Below, piece by piece: positions 1 to 11,900 of a DNA stretch of 64,000 bases. Position 1 is the stretch's first letter; every line of letters starts with the position of its first letter. The notes under the pieces were generated by a model. The model was not told the origin of the DNA, searched no databases, and worked only from the letters and a program-made list of their open reading frames with translations. Source of the stretch: Pieris napi (Eukaryota; Arthropoda; Insecta; Lepidoptera; Pieridae); the NCBI RefSeq assembly GCF_905475465.1, contig NC_062249.1, forward strand, positions 4,290,501 to 4,354,500, in the 5' to 3' direction. Made by a program: the position numbers and the translations under genes.

Positions 1-1
1 A

Positions 2-205
2 AACACTCGCAGAAGTAAGGACAAACCTTGTTTTGAAAAGGCCATAGTTACAGGAAAACCTGAAAGAAACACCATCCCTATTACAATTAGAGGTAAACAC
101 AAAAAGGTAAAAATTAAAAACATAAAACGACCTTCAAAGGTGGTGCTTAGTGATCATGATGACACTCACGAGCCCCAGCTTGGGCCTTCAACTTCAAAAG
201 GTTGA
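2..205 (+). pseudogene. pol: End of an LTR-retroelement pol reading frame (integrase C terminus)
   Basis: An open frame runs in from the left edge and stops at TGA 203-205, giving 67 lysine-rich residues that end in a Ser/Thr/Gly tail. Lysine-rich basic tails are usual at the C terminus of Ty3/gypsy integrases. A decayed env-like region follows directly, then a polypurine tract and an LTR, so this is the last part of pol of an element whose 5' half lies outside the window. The assignment rests mainly on this position, because too little of the protein is present to show catalytic residues. Confidence is moderate. Confidence 0.6.
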
Positions 206-1712
206 AAACAATCCAGGTATCCGTAAGACAGGGAACAGCCTTCATCCAACAGGATAACTGGCTTATTTTTAAGGTATTAGATTTAAATGGCCTACTGATG
301 GAATTAGAATAAAACAATAGGAAATATAGTAATTTTAGCAAGATAGTAAGTGATGATAAGCCTTAGTTTAAAGATTTTTTAGGAATAAGGGAACAAGTAT
401 AGTATTTGGAAAGAATAACTACTGAAAAGATTAGGCAAATAATCCTTTCACACCGAGTACGAAGAGGAATATTGAACCCTCTAGGCTCTATTATTAAAAT
501 GATAACTGGAAACTTAGATCAGGAAGATGCTCAACGATATGAGCAGTAAATTAATCAATTAGGTAATCAACAAAATTTCAACAAAAAAGCGTTTAACAGT
601 TGTTTCCAAAATGTTAGATGGACTCATTAATTCATCAGAAATATTACACAATAACTCAAAAATTATGGACGAAAGACTAAAACGTGTAGAAAAAAATGTT
701 AAAAGACATAAGTACTAAAGAAAATAATGCAGTATACTCTACATATGTTTTAAGTTTACATATATAATCTTTTTGTAAGTAATTTTAGAACGCTTTATAT
801 AAAAAATAAGCGAATTAGAAATTGCTTTGGCTTTCAACAAAACCAATGTTTTACACATTTATTACAGATTTTAATTTATATATCACAGTCAGAAAATCTT
901 ATGTATGCACCCACTTGGGATAATTTAGTTAAATTAGAAGATACGATTAATGTTAAATCATACATGATAGACAGGAAAATAACTTTTGTATTAGAGGTAG
1001 CTTTAATAACCAATTCAACTTATAGTAATAAAATGTATCCCTTACCTATCTTTCATGACCCTAAAAACCTAACCTTAATAATCATTCCTAAATATCCCTA
1101 TATCCTGGTGAAAGGTGTAACATACTTACCGCTTATACAGCCTTGCAAACAAGTCTCTGAGGAAAATTATCTCTGCACACAAGAAAACAGGGGCACCGTA
1201 TCCTGAAACGACATGCATTGAGGAGCTGATGACCTTCAAGGAAAACCCATCCAACTGTGACCAGAATACAGTAATTATAGAAGAGGTAAAGGTACAATAA
1301 TAGTAATCAAATCACTATTCAAAATAATTGCAAAAATGAGATAAGCCGAAACTCTATAAAGGGAACATAATATATCATTACTATAGATTAACCCTGCGAT
1401 CTCAACATCAATGACATCCAATTACATCATCAGCGTTCATATACAGAAAATATGTCATCAGAACGTATCCCATCCATTAAGCTGCTGGAGTTACAGTCAA
1501 CAGTGAACTCTAAGGAAAATCAGAATCCAGTAAACTTACAAGGAATGGAGCTCAGTGACCGGCAACACATGTCTTACATGCTGTAACAACTTAACAGAGA
1601 TAGTGATAGTGAAATGGGCAATTCAGTGAAAGTGAAAAGCATTAGTTTAGGCACTCTTTTATTGTATTTTGCTAATTGTTGTGTTTTTAAAAAAAAATAA
1701 GATTATTAATAT
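206..1712 (+). pseudogene. env: Decayed errantivirus-type env region
   Basis: Env is the membrane fusion glycoprotein of insect errantiviruses, a family related to baculovirus F proteins. A cleavage-like R-V-R-R motif at 454-465 is followed by a glycine-rich fusion-peptide-like stretch typical of this family. The same frame hits a stop at 547-549, and an earlier surface-subunit-like stretch (about 208-310) ends in TAA, so the copy is not functional. The longest surviving open piece is 901-1206 (101 residues), consistent with the middle of an Env ectodomain. A further open piece begins near 1452 and runs toward a hydrophobic stretch just before 1700. Several stops and frame changes separate the pieces. 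The family call rests on the cleavage and fusion motif and on the place between pol and LTR. Confidence 0.6.
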
Positions 1713-1770
1713 GTTGCAGTGGCGAAATAATCAGAATTTGCATGTGCAATCCCCTGATAATTTCGCTCTT

Positions 1771-2182
1771 AAGGAGGGAGGAGTTATATAACCCCATCTG
1801 TCACCACCATAAGATGATTATATTTTATATAAACAAAAACCATTGCAACATAGTAGTACAAAGATCCTTTATATTTCAATAGCCGAAATGCTGTTACATG
1901 ATTTACGAACCACTCTTAGTTCTTACTAAGTAACGTTTCCTTGTAGAGCGTGAGAACAATGTGTCAGCAGAACGGTCACGTAGGCCTTTAAGAATAGGAT
2001 ATAAATATAATAGAACACTTGTAATATTTAGTATTAAACGGACCTCAAATCGGACCGGTTGTATTCATTTTAACTTTAAGTTTTTAAAAACCCTTTTTTC
2101 GCGGACCCACTACTTGACTAGCTACATAATACCTAGTTTGTCTGATATCACTTTGTAAATAAATAAACGCGGCAAACTAATT
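1771..2182 (+). mobile_element. Polypurine tract and 3' LTR of an errantivirus-like (Ty3/gypsy) element
   Basis: A purine run at 1771-1781 is followed by AGTTA at 1782, the usual first bases of gypsy/errantivirus LTRs. I place the end at CTAATT (2182), giving an LTR of about 401 bp. It contains a TATA-like ATATAAATATAAT near 1999 and two overlapping AATAAA signals at 2158-2167 shortly before the inferred end. The 5' LTR is outside the window, so the boundary and any target-site duplication cannot be confirmed by pairing. Confidence 0.55.
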
Positions 2183-3074
2183 GAGACACACAGCGCCAAC
2201 GTTTATGAATAGGACATGTTCTCTAATGGTGGAGGACTTATTTATGAAAGCACCTTCTGATTGAATCTTTTTTCTTCCTTGGGCAATTTACAGGGTAAGT
2301 TGACTCCAATAAATTTTAAGATACAGGAGTCATAGAGGTAAGGAATGCCCTTACACGATGATAAGTTAGTTATTTAATTTAAAATGAAATACGCTACGTA
2401 TTAAGAATAGCGTCACATCGCACAGAAACGGTAATTGTATCTTTCTGATATTAACTGTTACTAGGGAATTATAATAAAAAGAAGAATCTGAAAAATATTT
2501 TATTATGATGAATAGGTTTTATTGCTTACATAACAAAAATAAAACAACATTTGAACTTAAATTTGTTCAAACATTTTAATAATATTCCAAAATAGATAAC
2601 ATAAGTAGCGATAAAACCTGCCAATAAAATAATCTTATGAATAGTTCCTCCTTTGAAAATACTTTTTATCATTTTATATCAATATGGCGGAAACAAAACT
2701 TTATTATGCAATCACACTGAATATATTAGGATGGAAGACTAGAGTGCTGTGCTGTGTGAATTAACAATCATTCTTTACAGACATCGCAAATGTGTTGAAG
2801 CGTGAAGTGGTGGATGTCGAGATCGCGGCACTAATCTAGTACAACATTCGAATCCATTCTAACCTTATCTTTTCGCCGAAACTATACACTACATAACACA
2901 AAGCCAAGTATAACAAAATGCATATACAAATCAATTACGAGATCACTTGATCAAAGTTCATTCTAACAATTTGGTTTCATGAAATTAAGAAAATCGCCCA
3001 TTTTCTTTATTTCATTAACGCATTTCATTTTACGCTCAACAGGTCAGTCTCAGTTTAACTCGAATGTTAAGTAT
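2183..3074. other. Unannotated AT-rich DNA
   Basis: I see no coding exon, RNA gene or recognisable repeat in this stretch on either strand. Confidence 0.4.
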
Positions 3075-3327
3075 TAATGCCCGCCTTCCACTGCGAGCGG
3101 AACGGACCCATTACGGACTCCGCTATACTCGTAACGATGATTTTCATATATTTTCATTTCCGTTGGAAACTCGGTCAACTCGCTAACCTCATATGTGACT
3201 CTTTCAACTCGCTCTCTCCGCTTCGCTCGTCTCCGCTTTGGTGGAAGCACATGTATGAAAATCATCGTTACGAGTATAGCGGAGTCCGTAAGGGGTCCGT
3301 TCCGCTCGCAGTGGAAGGCGGGCATTA
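3075..3327. mobile_element. Foldback MITE, 253 bp with about 75 bp terminal inverted repeats
   Basis: The left arm (3075-3150, starting TAATGCCCGCCTTCCACTGC) and the right arm (3253-3327) are near-perfect reverse complements around a roughly 100 bp centre. There is no transposase, so this is a non-autonomous inverted-repeat element. Open frames read from both strands here are products of the palindrome and not genes. The family is not recognised. The duplication may be a short TTA or TAA. Confidence 0.75.
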
Positions 3328-3637
3328 GAATTTTACAATACAGATGTTTAATATTCCGTTTAGACATCGAACGTGCTAGACATGATGTAGCAGACAAGAT
3401 AATTTTCGTCTAGTGTGTATAAACATATGATTACAATCGTAAGGACACCAAAAGCCACAGGCCGTACCTGGTCAATATTTGTCTGTGCGTGCCTAATCTG
3501 ATTGTATTATTAATTGAACATTTCAGAGCAGCCATTGAGACCACAGACAAACCGCGTCCGATGACTGTACTTAATGTCTGAAAGTGTATAACCGTCACGG
3601 TAGATTGCGACACGGTACGTGTCACGCTCAATGTCTG

Positions 3638-4127
3638 TATATATGTCGCAGCCAACTAGCTTAATTAGCCGTTCAATTAACATCCTAGCCTTTTAACTTA
3701 ACGGCGCCGTTTAAGTAGCGGCCTGAAAGTTATTCAGTAGCAGCGTTTGTTACAACATTTAATAATGCTGGCTAATGCTTAGGCCATTCGTACGATAGAG
3801 CCTTTTATTTTTTTATTTCTGCCAAATAAAAAAGATGAAACATGACATAAAAATAATTCCCATTATTATTGTCACTACACTCTTCCATTGTACTTGTTGT
3901 TTTTCATGAAACTTTGGAAAACACCATCAAATTTGTGGTTTGCCGACAACTATTAACAGTCATCAGGCTAGGCAAGTAATGAAATATCATCGATCCAAGT
4001 CATTTGCCTAGCTGTTTGATCAACTGGCTGAACATCTTTCAGGCCGCTTGTTAAACGGCGCCGTTTAGTTACAAGGCTAGGCTGTTAATTGAACGGCTAA
4101 TTAAGCTAGTTGGCTGCAACATATATA
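3638..4127. mobile_element. Inverted-repeat element, 490 bp with about 90 bp arms
   Basis: The left arm (about 3638-3733) and right arm (about 4039-4127) are reverse complements with few mismatches. They share GCAGCCAACTAGCTTAATTA near the tips and GGCGCCGTTTA further in. The outer tips are both TATATA. The interior has no coding potential. This is a non-autonomous DNA transposon of a family I cannot name. Confidence 0.7.
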
Positions 4128-4371
4128 AAGGAATCTTTAATATAGTAAAAATATATAATACATATTAAAACATGTTTTAATACCGTTCAAAATTGCTCCA
4201 TACTAACAAATATAAGCAAGAAGCGTATATTAAAAACATTTCATATCTCACACAATACATACATCAGATCTTTCCTGAGACCTCAGAATAAGCACTTAAG
4301 ACTATTGTATTCATTCAACAATAATTTCATTATCATTTTTAATTTAGCACCACTGAAACATTTTAATTTAA

Positions 4372-4567
4372 AGGTGGGAACTGACCAACGTTACGAGGTG
4401 TAATGTAACATGTAATGTAATGTTACACAGCGAGTATTCCGTGCAGTCAGTACGTCGTGTTACGGGGAAAAACAACGTAACACGACGTACTGACTGCACG
4501 GAATACTCGCTGTGTAACATTACATTACATGTTACATTACACTTCGTAACATTGGTCAGTTCCCACC
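4372..4567. mobile_element. Near-perfect palindromic MITE flanked by TTAA
   Basis: Two arms of about 93 bp (starting GGTGGGAACTGACCAACGTT on the left) are almost exact reverse complements around a spacer of about 10 bp. TTAA stands at 4368-4371 and again at 4568-4571, the tetranucleotide duplicated by piggyBac-type transposases. The open frames seen on both strands are palindrome artefacts. Confidence 0.75.
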
Positions 4568-4935
4568 TTAAGGATATACTGTTTCCTTTGTTTTTTGACA
4601 AGTTACAACAAAACTTGACATTCCTATTACTTCCACTTATGGAGAGTATTTTAAGAGATATAAGGCAATTTTTCCGGCAGCGGAAGGAGTACCGGAGTAA
4701 ATATGTGCTTATAACAAATACTCCACGTTGCTTACAAGGGTGAATCCAGACTTTTAACCCCTATAGCTAATTAGTATCACAAGTTTTAATAGATTATAGA
4801 ATAACTTTTGTTTGTGGTAATATCAATGGATTCTGTATAAAACGATTTAAATCACAAACTTGATTATACAGTATTCATAATTTTGATTATATTATATGTC
4901 ACCCTTTATTTATATAAAAGCTTTACTTCGTTATT

Positions 4936-5282
4936 TTTGAAGTTATACTTCTTTAGGCGCGTTATGAAAAATTGATGAGAGTGTAATTTTACGATGCGCG
5001 CGCACCGTAACACAAAATTAACAGAATGAAGTTGACAACGGAAGATGCTACGGCATTGGACATAATTTAAAAACAACATTCGAATAATTATTGAATTTAT
5101 GTTAAGTACACTTAATAATAAATATTTATTTATTTAATTTTTCAAATGTAAACTGAACTTTATTGACTATAATGACACCTTTTCCAATCTTTGATTATTT
5201 AATTGTAATTAATCATTTGCATGCAATCAAAAACTATTTTTAATAATGCCAAAGCAGTATAACTTCTTACGCGCGTACATAA
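4936..5282. mobile_element. Non-autonomous TIR element, GAAGTTATACTTC family, copy 1
   Basis: It is bounded by GAAGTTATACTTCTTT at 4939 and its reverse-complement-like end at 5251-5266, followed by ACGCGCGTACAT. A second copy with over 85 percent identity by eye lies at 56407-56762. Shared internal landmarks are ACGATGCGCGCGCACCGT and the AAAACTATTTTTAAT block. No coding capacity. Confidence 0.6.
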
Positions 5283-5879
5283 CTACACGCAACCTTTTTT
5301 TTCATATTACATACTTTTTACTGATACATAGAAAATCTATCACACATCATGCTAATCGTAGTGATCTTGTGAAGCAAACAATAATTTCATTTGAAAGTTG
5401 TGTAAAAATTTAATCTAAAAATAACAATACAAGATTTTTGAAGAAAATTGTCGGATTATTTTTTTCTCTTATTATAGAGAATTGGGGTTGCTAAGTTTAC
5501 TGTTGGGCGGTGATGGCATAATATTGGGCTTATGCACCACGAAATGAAAGATGTGGTATCAAACACTTAATATATAAGGAAATAATACAATCGTGTCGCG
5601 TTTCGCTTGATTGTAATCAAAATCATCCCTAATCTAACCCCAACTCAAATCCATTGTAATATTATAAGCGCCTTAATGTCTTTTTAAAAAAGTTTCAAAC
5701 AGCTTACAAATAAAACGCAATTTCGATAAAAATCGATACAAACTTTCTTATAAAACATGGTTTAAATGTTTGTTTCCGTGAGTACTATATTTATATGAAT
5801 ATCGTAACCATGGTGACGCTAGCTATAATCCACTTAACGCCAAAAACATTTGCCAAAAGCTTTCAATTGAAATGTTTTT
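5283..5879. other. Intergenic DNA downstream of DSTYK
   Basis: No gene or clear repeat is seen. The stretch lies between the TIR element and the DSTYK polyadenylation signal. Confidence 0.4.
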
Positions 5880-5885
5880 TTTATT
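5880..5885 (-). terminator. DSTYK polyadenylation signal AATAAA
   Basis: AATAAA on the minus strand lies about 46 bases past the DSTYK stop codon (5931-5933), implying a short 3' UTR. Confidence 0.55.
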
Positions 5886-5930
5886 TTAGATTTAACCAAC
5901 AGTTCAAAAAAGTTCAGTAAACAAGTGCTG

Positions 5931-8900
5931 TCAATCATCCAGCCCTGTCATATTAAGACTGTCGTCTTCTGAAAGACTGGTCCGTTGTGTGAATATTGGT
6001 CCGGGTTGATCTTCAATAAGAGCAGTGCGTAATACTGCCTCTAGACGCGGTTGGATATCACCTAATAAGGCTCTTTGGCAAGGCTCTGTGGCCCAACAGG
6101 ACTGCATTATGTCCCAACACTCGTCTGAAAACTGGGGTAAGCGTTCCGGTCGAAGACCTGAAAATATTGTCAATTAGATTTATAAATAAGAGAAAACGAG
6201 ATTTTTTTTGTTTCATCAAAAAAGCAAGCAATGCTTGTTTATAACTATTATTCATATATACAGATAAAGAAGAATTTCCATCAGTGCCGTCTTATGAGCA
6301 AATAAAATTATTCAATCAAATCAATTATTCATATAGGTAACGCAATGTACACTTATGAACGTCAAAAAAGAAATACATGCTTCTAGTTTTACATTTACTG
6401 CCAGTTCGCAAATCAAGGGCGTAGACAGGAAGAGAAGAACTGGCAATAAACTCTCTCTTTTAATCGCCAAGTTTTTTGTTTTACATAATGTTTGTAAGGA
6501 GCTGCAACCATTACACCATTTTCCATTCCATCTTTAAGAAAACACAGCAGCATATCATATCATGAATAATGTGGATTTTACTCTATTTTTATACTTTGAC
6601 TCTTTATACAAGTGACTTCATTTTATACAAGTCGCAGTTCGAAATGAGACGGACCTATCGGCAGTTTCATAGCATATTAGAATTTTCAATTAACTTTCGT
6701 TTACTCTACTAACGAAAAGAACAAAAATTTCAATTCCCTTTTTTCATCATAGCGTAAACGCAAAGAAAGAGACAAATTAGTACTTTAGTTACAACAGTGC
6801 AATTAGAATGACTTAGTTTCTATAACTGTATTATTATTAAATCATTTTTAATGGCATAGGTAGGGACCATATAAGGGAGCGTTCAAGTATTACGTAACGC
6901 AATTTTTGGAGATTATTGACCCCCCCCATGTTACTCGCCGTAACGTTTTTCAGTACCCAAGTACAGTACTGTACCCAAGTATAGTAAAACGTTTCGTGAC
7001 AACCTAGTGACTCTTTAATTACTATTATGTGGTGTAAGTCGAATAAAATATTAACAACAACGCGTAATTTAATCCCCGCCCCGCATCGTAACGTTTTATA
7101 AAAGGAAAAAAAATACGTTACGTAATACTTGAACGCTCCCTAAGTTAAAATAATATTTGTATGCATTGTATTGTAAGATAAATATATATATGTCTCAAAT
7201 CTCACCTCGTTTTACCTTACTCCATAGCTGTTCCTTGTTCTGGAAGCTCTCAAATGCAGCCGGCAAGCGGATACTTCCAGCACAGAGATACCTGCCATAA
7301 ACATTTAGTTATAAGCACACACGAAACTTAAAATAATACACAAAAGTGCGTGCGTACAAAGTACACATGTCAGAAGTGAAACTTCTTTGTAAATTAATTA
7401 TTTGAGTAATTAAGCTGCCCAAATCCCATAATTTCATTTTGCCAATCTTTCTCATGAATTAATGAATGATACTAAGGCTAATTAAAATTAGTTGTTGTTA
7501 TGTATACAGAAATACAACCATAAATATGGTAACAATTACCAAATAATATAACAAATTCATTATTATCATAATTGCTAACTTATTTCCACATTTTCTAAAA
7601 TGGCCAACTGGGTCTTATCAAAAAAAGGTCTTGGTTCTGTGCTCTTATAAATACAAAACCAATAAAAAAATGGTATGTTGTTACTTAGATAATAAAAAAA
7701 AATGATACTGATATGTATTAAAAACACCATCGGTGTTCAAGTATGAATAATTGCACCACATTATTATACTAGCACATATTTATTAAAGAAAAAAAATCGA
7801 CAAAAACGACGTTCCGTAAAAATTTTACCCTCATGCGCCTAAAGTTTCACTTCAATAAAATTAAAATAATCTTTTTATAATTAAAACATATGGAATGATA
7901 GCTGCATTATACCCTTGACGATTATATAAACCTTTTTATATTAAAAATCATCAAAGAAAAGCTTTATAGAAATTGTAAAGCTAGAAATCAAAATACATGA
8001 CAAAAAGATATCGTCGAATCTACATAAATTTTAAATAAGTTCGTTAACTCAAAATATATACGTTTCCTTACCAGAAGAGTATTCCAAAGGCATACACGTC
8101 GACTGCACTCTGATATCTTCCGGCCAGCAGTTCTGGTGCCATATGTACTGGTGTGCCCACCAAAGACCCTGATACCAGCGCTCCAGCCGCACAGAAGCCC
8201 AGATCAGATAATGCTGCCCTATTCTCATTGTTCAAGAGGACATTCTTGAGTTTAATATCTCGATGGACTAGGCCTAGGGAATGAAGATATCGGATGCCTG
8301 AAATCATTACATACACATTTTCAATTTCTCAAAGTTTTTCTTCATCGTATATAATCAGTTCAAACAATTTGTACGACTCAAAACCTATCAATTAAAAAGA
8401 GTGGCGGAGAGTTGGTTACGCCTTTGACTTGCGAACTGGTAGTAAATTTAGAATTAATTTAACTTCTTTTCGGACGTTCATAAGTGTACTTGTATATATG
8501 AATAAAGTTAAAAAATTAAAAAATATACTTTATAGAAAGGAAAATCTATTAGTGTTTCGTTGAGCACGCAACCTACGGATTAAAAATCGCACACTTAAAC
8601 GGCTAATCCTGCTCTCAAACCAGCCAATATGAAAAAAAAAACTATATTTAGAAATTTATAAGATCCTGATTACAATTACACTTTACGACTTCAAGGTTTT
8701 ATTTAGAAATGTATAGCACACGTTAAAATGTTTAGACAAACATGAGTTTTCAAATACCGTATACATTTTAACATTTATTAATAACTATACTCAATTTTTT
8801 TTCTAACTTCTTTCCCCTTCTTCTACGTAGCCATTAAAAAACAAATATATTTACTATAAACTATATATGATTCTTCTAACTTACCTTCAACAATATCACA

Positions 8901-11900
8901 GCTGACTTTCATCCTTTGGGCGAAACTGAGTCCAGCTCTTACGGCAGTGTGAAGGTCGCGAGCCCATCTCTCTGAGACCAATGTGACGCTAACACATCCG
9001 CCACCGCCACGCTGTACCAAGGACCCGAGTAGGCGGACTATACGCGGGTGGGACGGGATGCTCCTGAGTTGCACAACATATTTCAAGGTGTTTTAATAAC
9101 AATCATGTATAATTTAGATTTGAAAATAATACCTAGTTTCTTAACCTAATGGCTGATTTACACAGGGTAAGTAGACAAGTCAGTCGCAGCGCCAATGTCG
9201 GCGCCGCGACTGACTTTAACTGTTTACATGAAGTAAGTAGTAGTGGTGCGTTTCTCACGATGAGCACACGTTTGTGAAGTCAGTGGGAAAAATGAATTTG
9301 CAAAAACAACTGAAACGACGATTTAATTATTTGTTGAAAAATTTATCAATTTTGCTGTTGATAGAATGGTAGAAAATGAGATAACTAAAAATAAACGACA
9401 ACGCGTAAGAAAATGGATTGACGATAGAAACGAAATTGGTGGCTCTGCTTTGTTGCTGAAGCAATTGGGATTTGAAGATCCTGCTCCACAAACTGGCCAT
9501 ATAATTGCACCAATTTTAAGGTTTTGTCTTCGCTAAGCTTCATTTTTATCGCCAGCGAAAAAAACGTGGTCACCCTACAACGCAGCGGCAGTGACTAACC
9601 ACGCACTGACTTGTCTGTTTACACGGGGTTTATATGGATGGCGCGGGGGTGCGCGGGTGGCGGGGGCGCCAACTGACTTTAAAATATTCGTGCCCGAATA
9701 TTCAAGTCAGCGCTGACTTCAAGCCACTGTACTGACTTCAAATCAGTTTACACAGGGTTTTTTTCGGGTCAGCACTGACTTGCCTCGAATTTGTAGTCAG
9801 TTACTGACCCTGTGTAAATCAGCTCTAATATTATACTTTTTACGTTCGTCAGGGTCTTATAGTTTTTAGTATATTTGTTTAAGAGACCAGTGTTGGCCTA
9901 GTGGCTTCAGCGTACAACTCTCATTTCTGAGGCCGCAGGTTCGATCCCCGACTGTGCACCAGAGGACTTCTTTTCTATGTGCGCATTTAACATTTGCCCG
10001 GTGAAGGAAAATATCGTGAGGAAACCGACATGTGTTAGACCTATACATTATCCAGATTTTTATCTTCGATACATTATCACAGTTTCGTTAGGTAAGTCTT
10101 GTTAATAAAGTCATCTACACTTTAAGGACGTTAATAATAATAAATATTTCAATCAATAGTTGTTAGTGTCAACTAGCACAGCGTTAATCATACATTTAAA
10201 TTACAATTGCAGGGCGAACGTCATCTATGGTGGCGTTTTTTAGTTAGAGATTTGGGTGAATTTAGCCGAAACACTAAACCATGGTGGAAATGTTATCATA
10301 TAAACATTTATTATCTAGCTGAAGAGTTCAGTTGTACGGGAAAATCTGAAGAATTTCTTTGTGCGTAATATACTTAAGAAGAAAAAAACAAATTGTGTAT
10401 GTATCAATGATGGCTATAAAACACCGCGCTACGACAGTATATTATTAAATTTAAGCAATGTTTTATAGTTATTTCTAATAAAAAAAAAATGAGCTCCTTC
10501 AACTAATCATACAAGGCAAAGTGGCAGTTAGAAGGAGACCTGGTCGCAGACGAATCTCCTGGTTGAAAAACTTGAAACAAAGCACCAAGTCATTGTTTAG
10601 AGGCATTCAAAATTTAAAGAGCAATGATGATCGCCAACCTTCGCAAGGAGATGGCACTATAAGAAGAAGAATAAAATTAAATGTATACAAAAAGATCACC
10701 TGGTATAGAAAAACTCCATAGCTAGTTCGTAGTAGTGCCTATCGTCGGCAGGCAATACAGACTTAGCGGCCACAGGCGTCGCTCCCGCCCATGAGCCACG
10801 CACTGCGTATACCACACCGTACTGACCTCGACCTAACGTATAGCACATTCATATTATAACTATAATAATAATAAATAATAAAAACTTTATTTATGACAAA
10901 AGGGTTGTGACAGAATTCATATATCGCTAGTCCCCACACTAGGGAGGCCCTGTGTAGTGTAACTAGAACACAATTATTACGTGCTTAGTGTTTGAAACAG
11001 TTAAAAAAAAGATAATAATAAGAAATAAATAATAATAATAAATTTAATGTTACAAATTAAGTGAATGAGTGAGTGTGAGAATGGGTGTGTATGCGCATGT
11101 ATTTAAGAGTGTAGCTGAAAGTTGTTATGATGTTATGTGTACTGCGTCTGTGTTAGTTTATGAAACCTCAAAGTCATACCAAGATATGTAGTAATGGCTC
11201 TGTAGATTCGAAATCCAATTTGGCTAGTGTAGTTTCTATGTGACTGGGTAAAATGCTTAAATATAGCATGTATATAATTTTGATAAGTAATGTTACTAAT
11301 AAATATATAATAATATTATTTATTTATGAAAATTAATAATCTAGTTTAGTCTGTTGAAATAAATATCCGGGTATCTAGGTAAAAAAGTTATACGTTTGTT
11401 ACTGCTTAGATGGACAACAACTTGCCTACAATAATATATAATAATTCATCTAGTAAAGAAAATAATTGTAATCAATTTATAAAATGACAGTTAAAATTGT
11501 ACCGATTTCTCGGCCTAGGTCCGGTACGCCATACATCAGTAGATCACACATTGATGTACTCTCTAGACACAACCGGGCGAAGAGCGGAGCGTACCTGAAA
11601 GAAGATTTTATGATAATAATTACAAATATTTAACATACCAATATCGGAAATATTTTCATTCTTAGATTTGTATGGGCCTCTTGAAAAATGTATAGTGAGA
11701 GTCTTAAATAGTATATGTAATAGTTGGTAACCTTTGTGTCTCTCTCTCTATTTGAAATACGTGTCTGTGTGTCACATTTCACACGTATTCCAAATACTAA
11801 AAATGCTCTTTAATAAAACTAAAGTTTATGTATCTGTTGATTTCAATTCAATCAATTTTTCGAGGTCTAGCTCCATTAAATTTTTTTCAGCAACCCATAA

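Larger units (their letters stand above)
6158..7205 (-). other. DSTYK intron 20: LINE-tail fragment plus MITE
   Basis: Contains an antisense copy of the TGGCGATTAAAAAGAGTGGC-type LINE 3' tail at about 6385-6480 and the MITE at 6874-7141. The rest is AT-rich and unannotated. Confidence 0.5.
5931..11594 (-). other. Dstyk: Kinase-domain exons of DSTYK (exons 16-21)
   Basis: Exon 16 (11594-11503) ends inside the glycine loop, and the phase-1 intron 11502-10833 separates its first glycine from the rest. Exon 17 has the rest of the loop and the ATP-anchoring Lys878 in a VAAK context. Exon 18 has the glycine-rich hinge side. Exon 19 has the HRD catalytic loop, the DLG metal site, and the activation segment ending in APE. 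Exons 20 and 21 have the alpha-F to alpha-I part, with a PERLP motif and paired tryptophans in the helix that follows. All catalytic residues are present, so an active kinase is expected. The final 30 or so residues after the kinase fold are Ser/Thr/Asp-rich and probably disordered. Confidence 0.9.

Noticed and set aside
3074..3413. Several overlapping open frames on both strands
   Set aside because: They mirror each other because they lie in the palindromic MITE.
4368..4743. Open frames of 77 and 107 residues
   Set aside because: Products of the palindrome at 4372-4567; no homology and no splice context.
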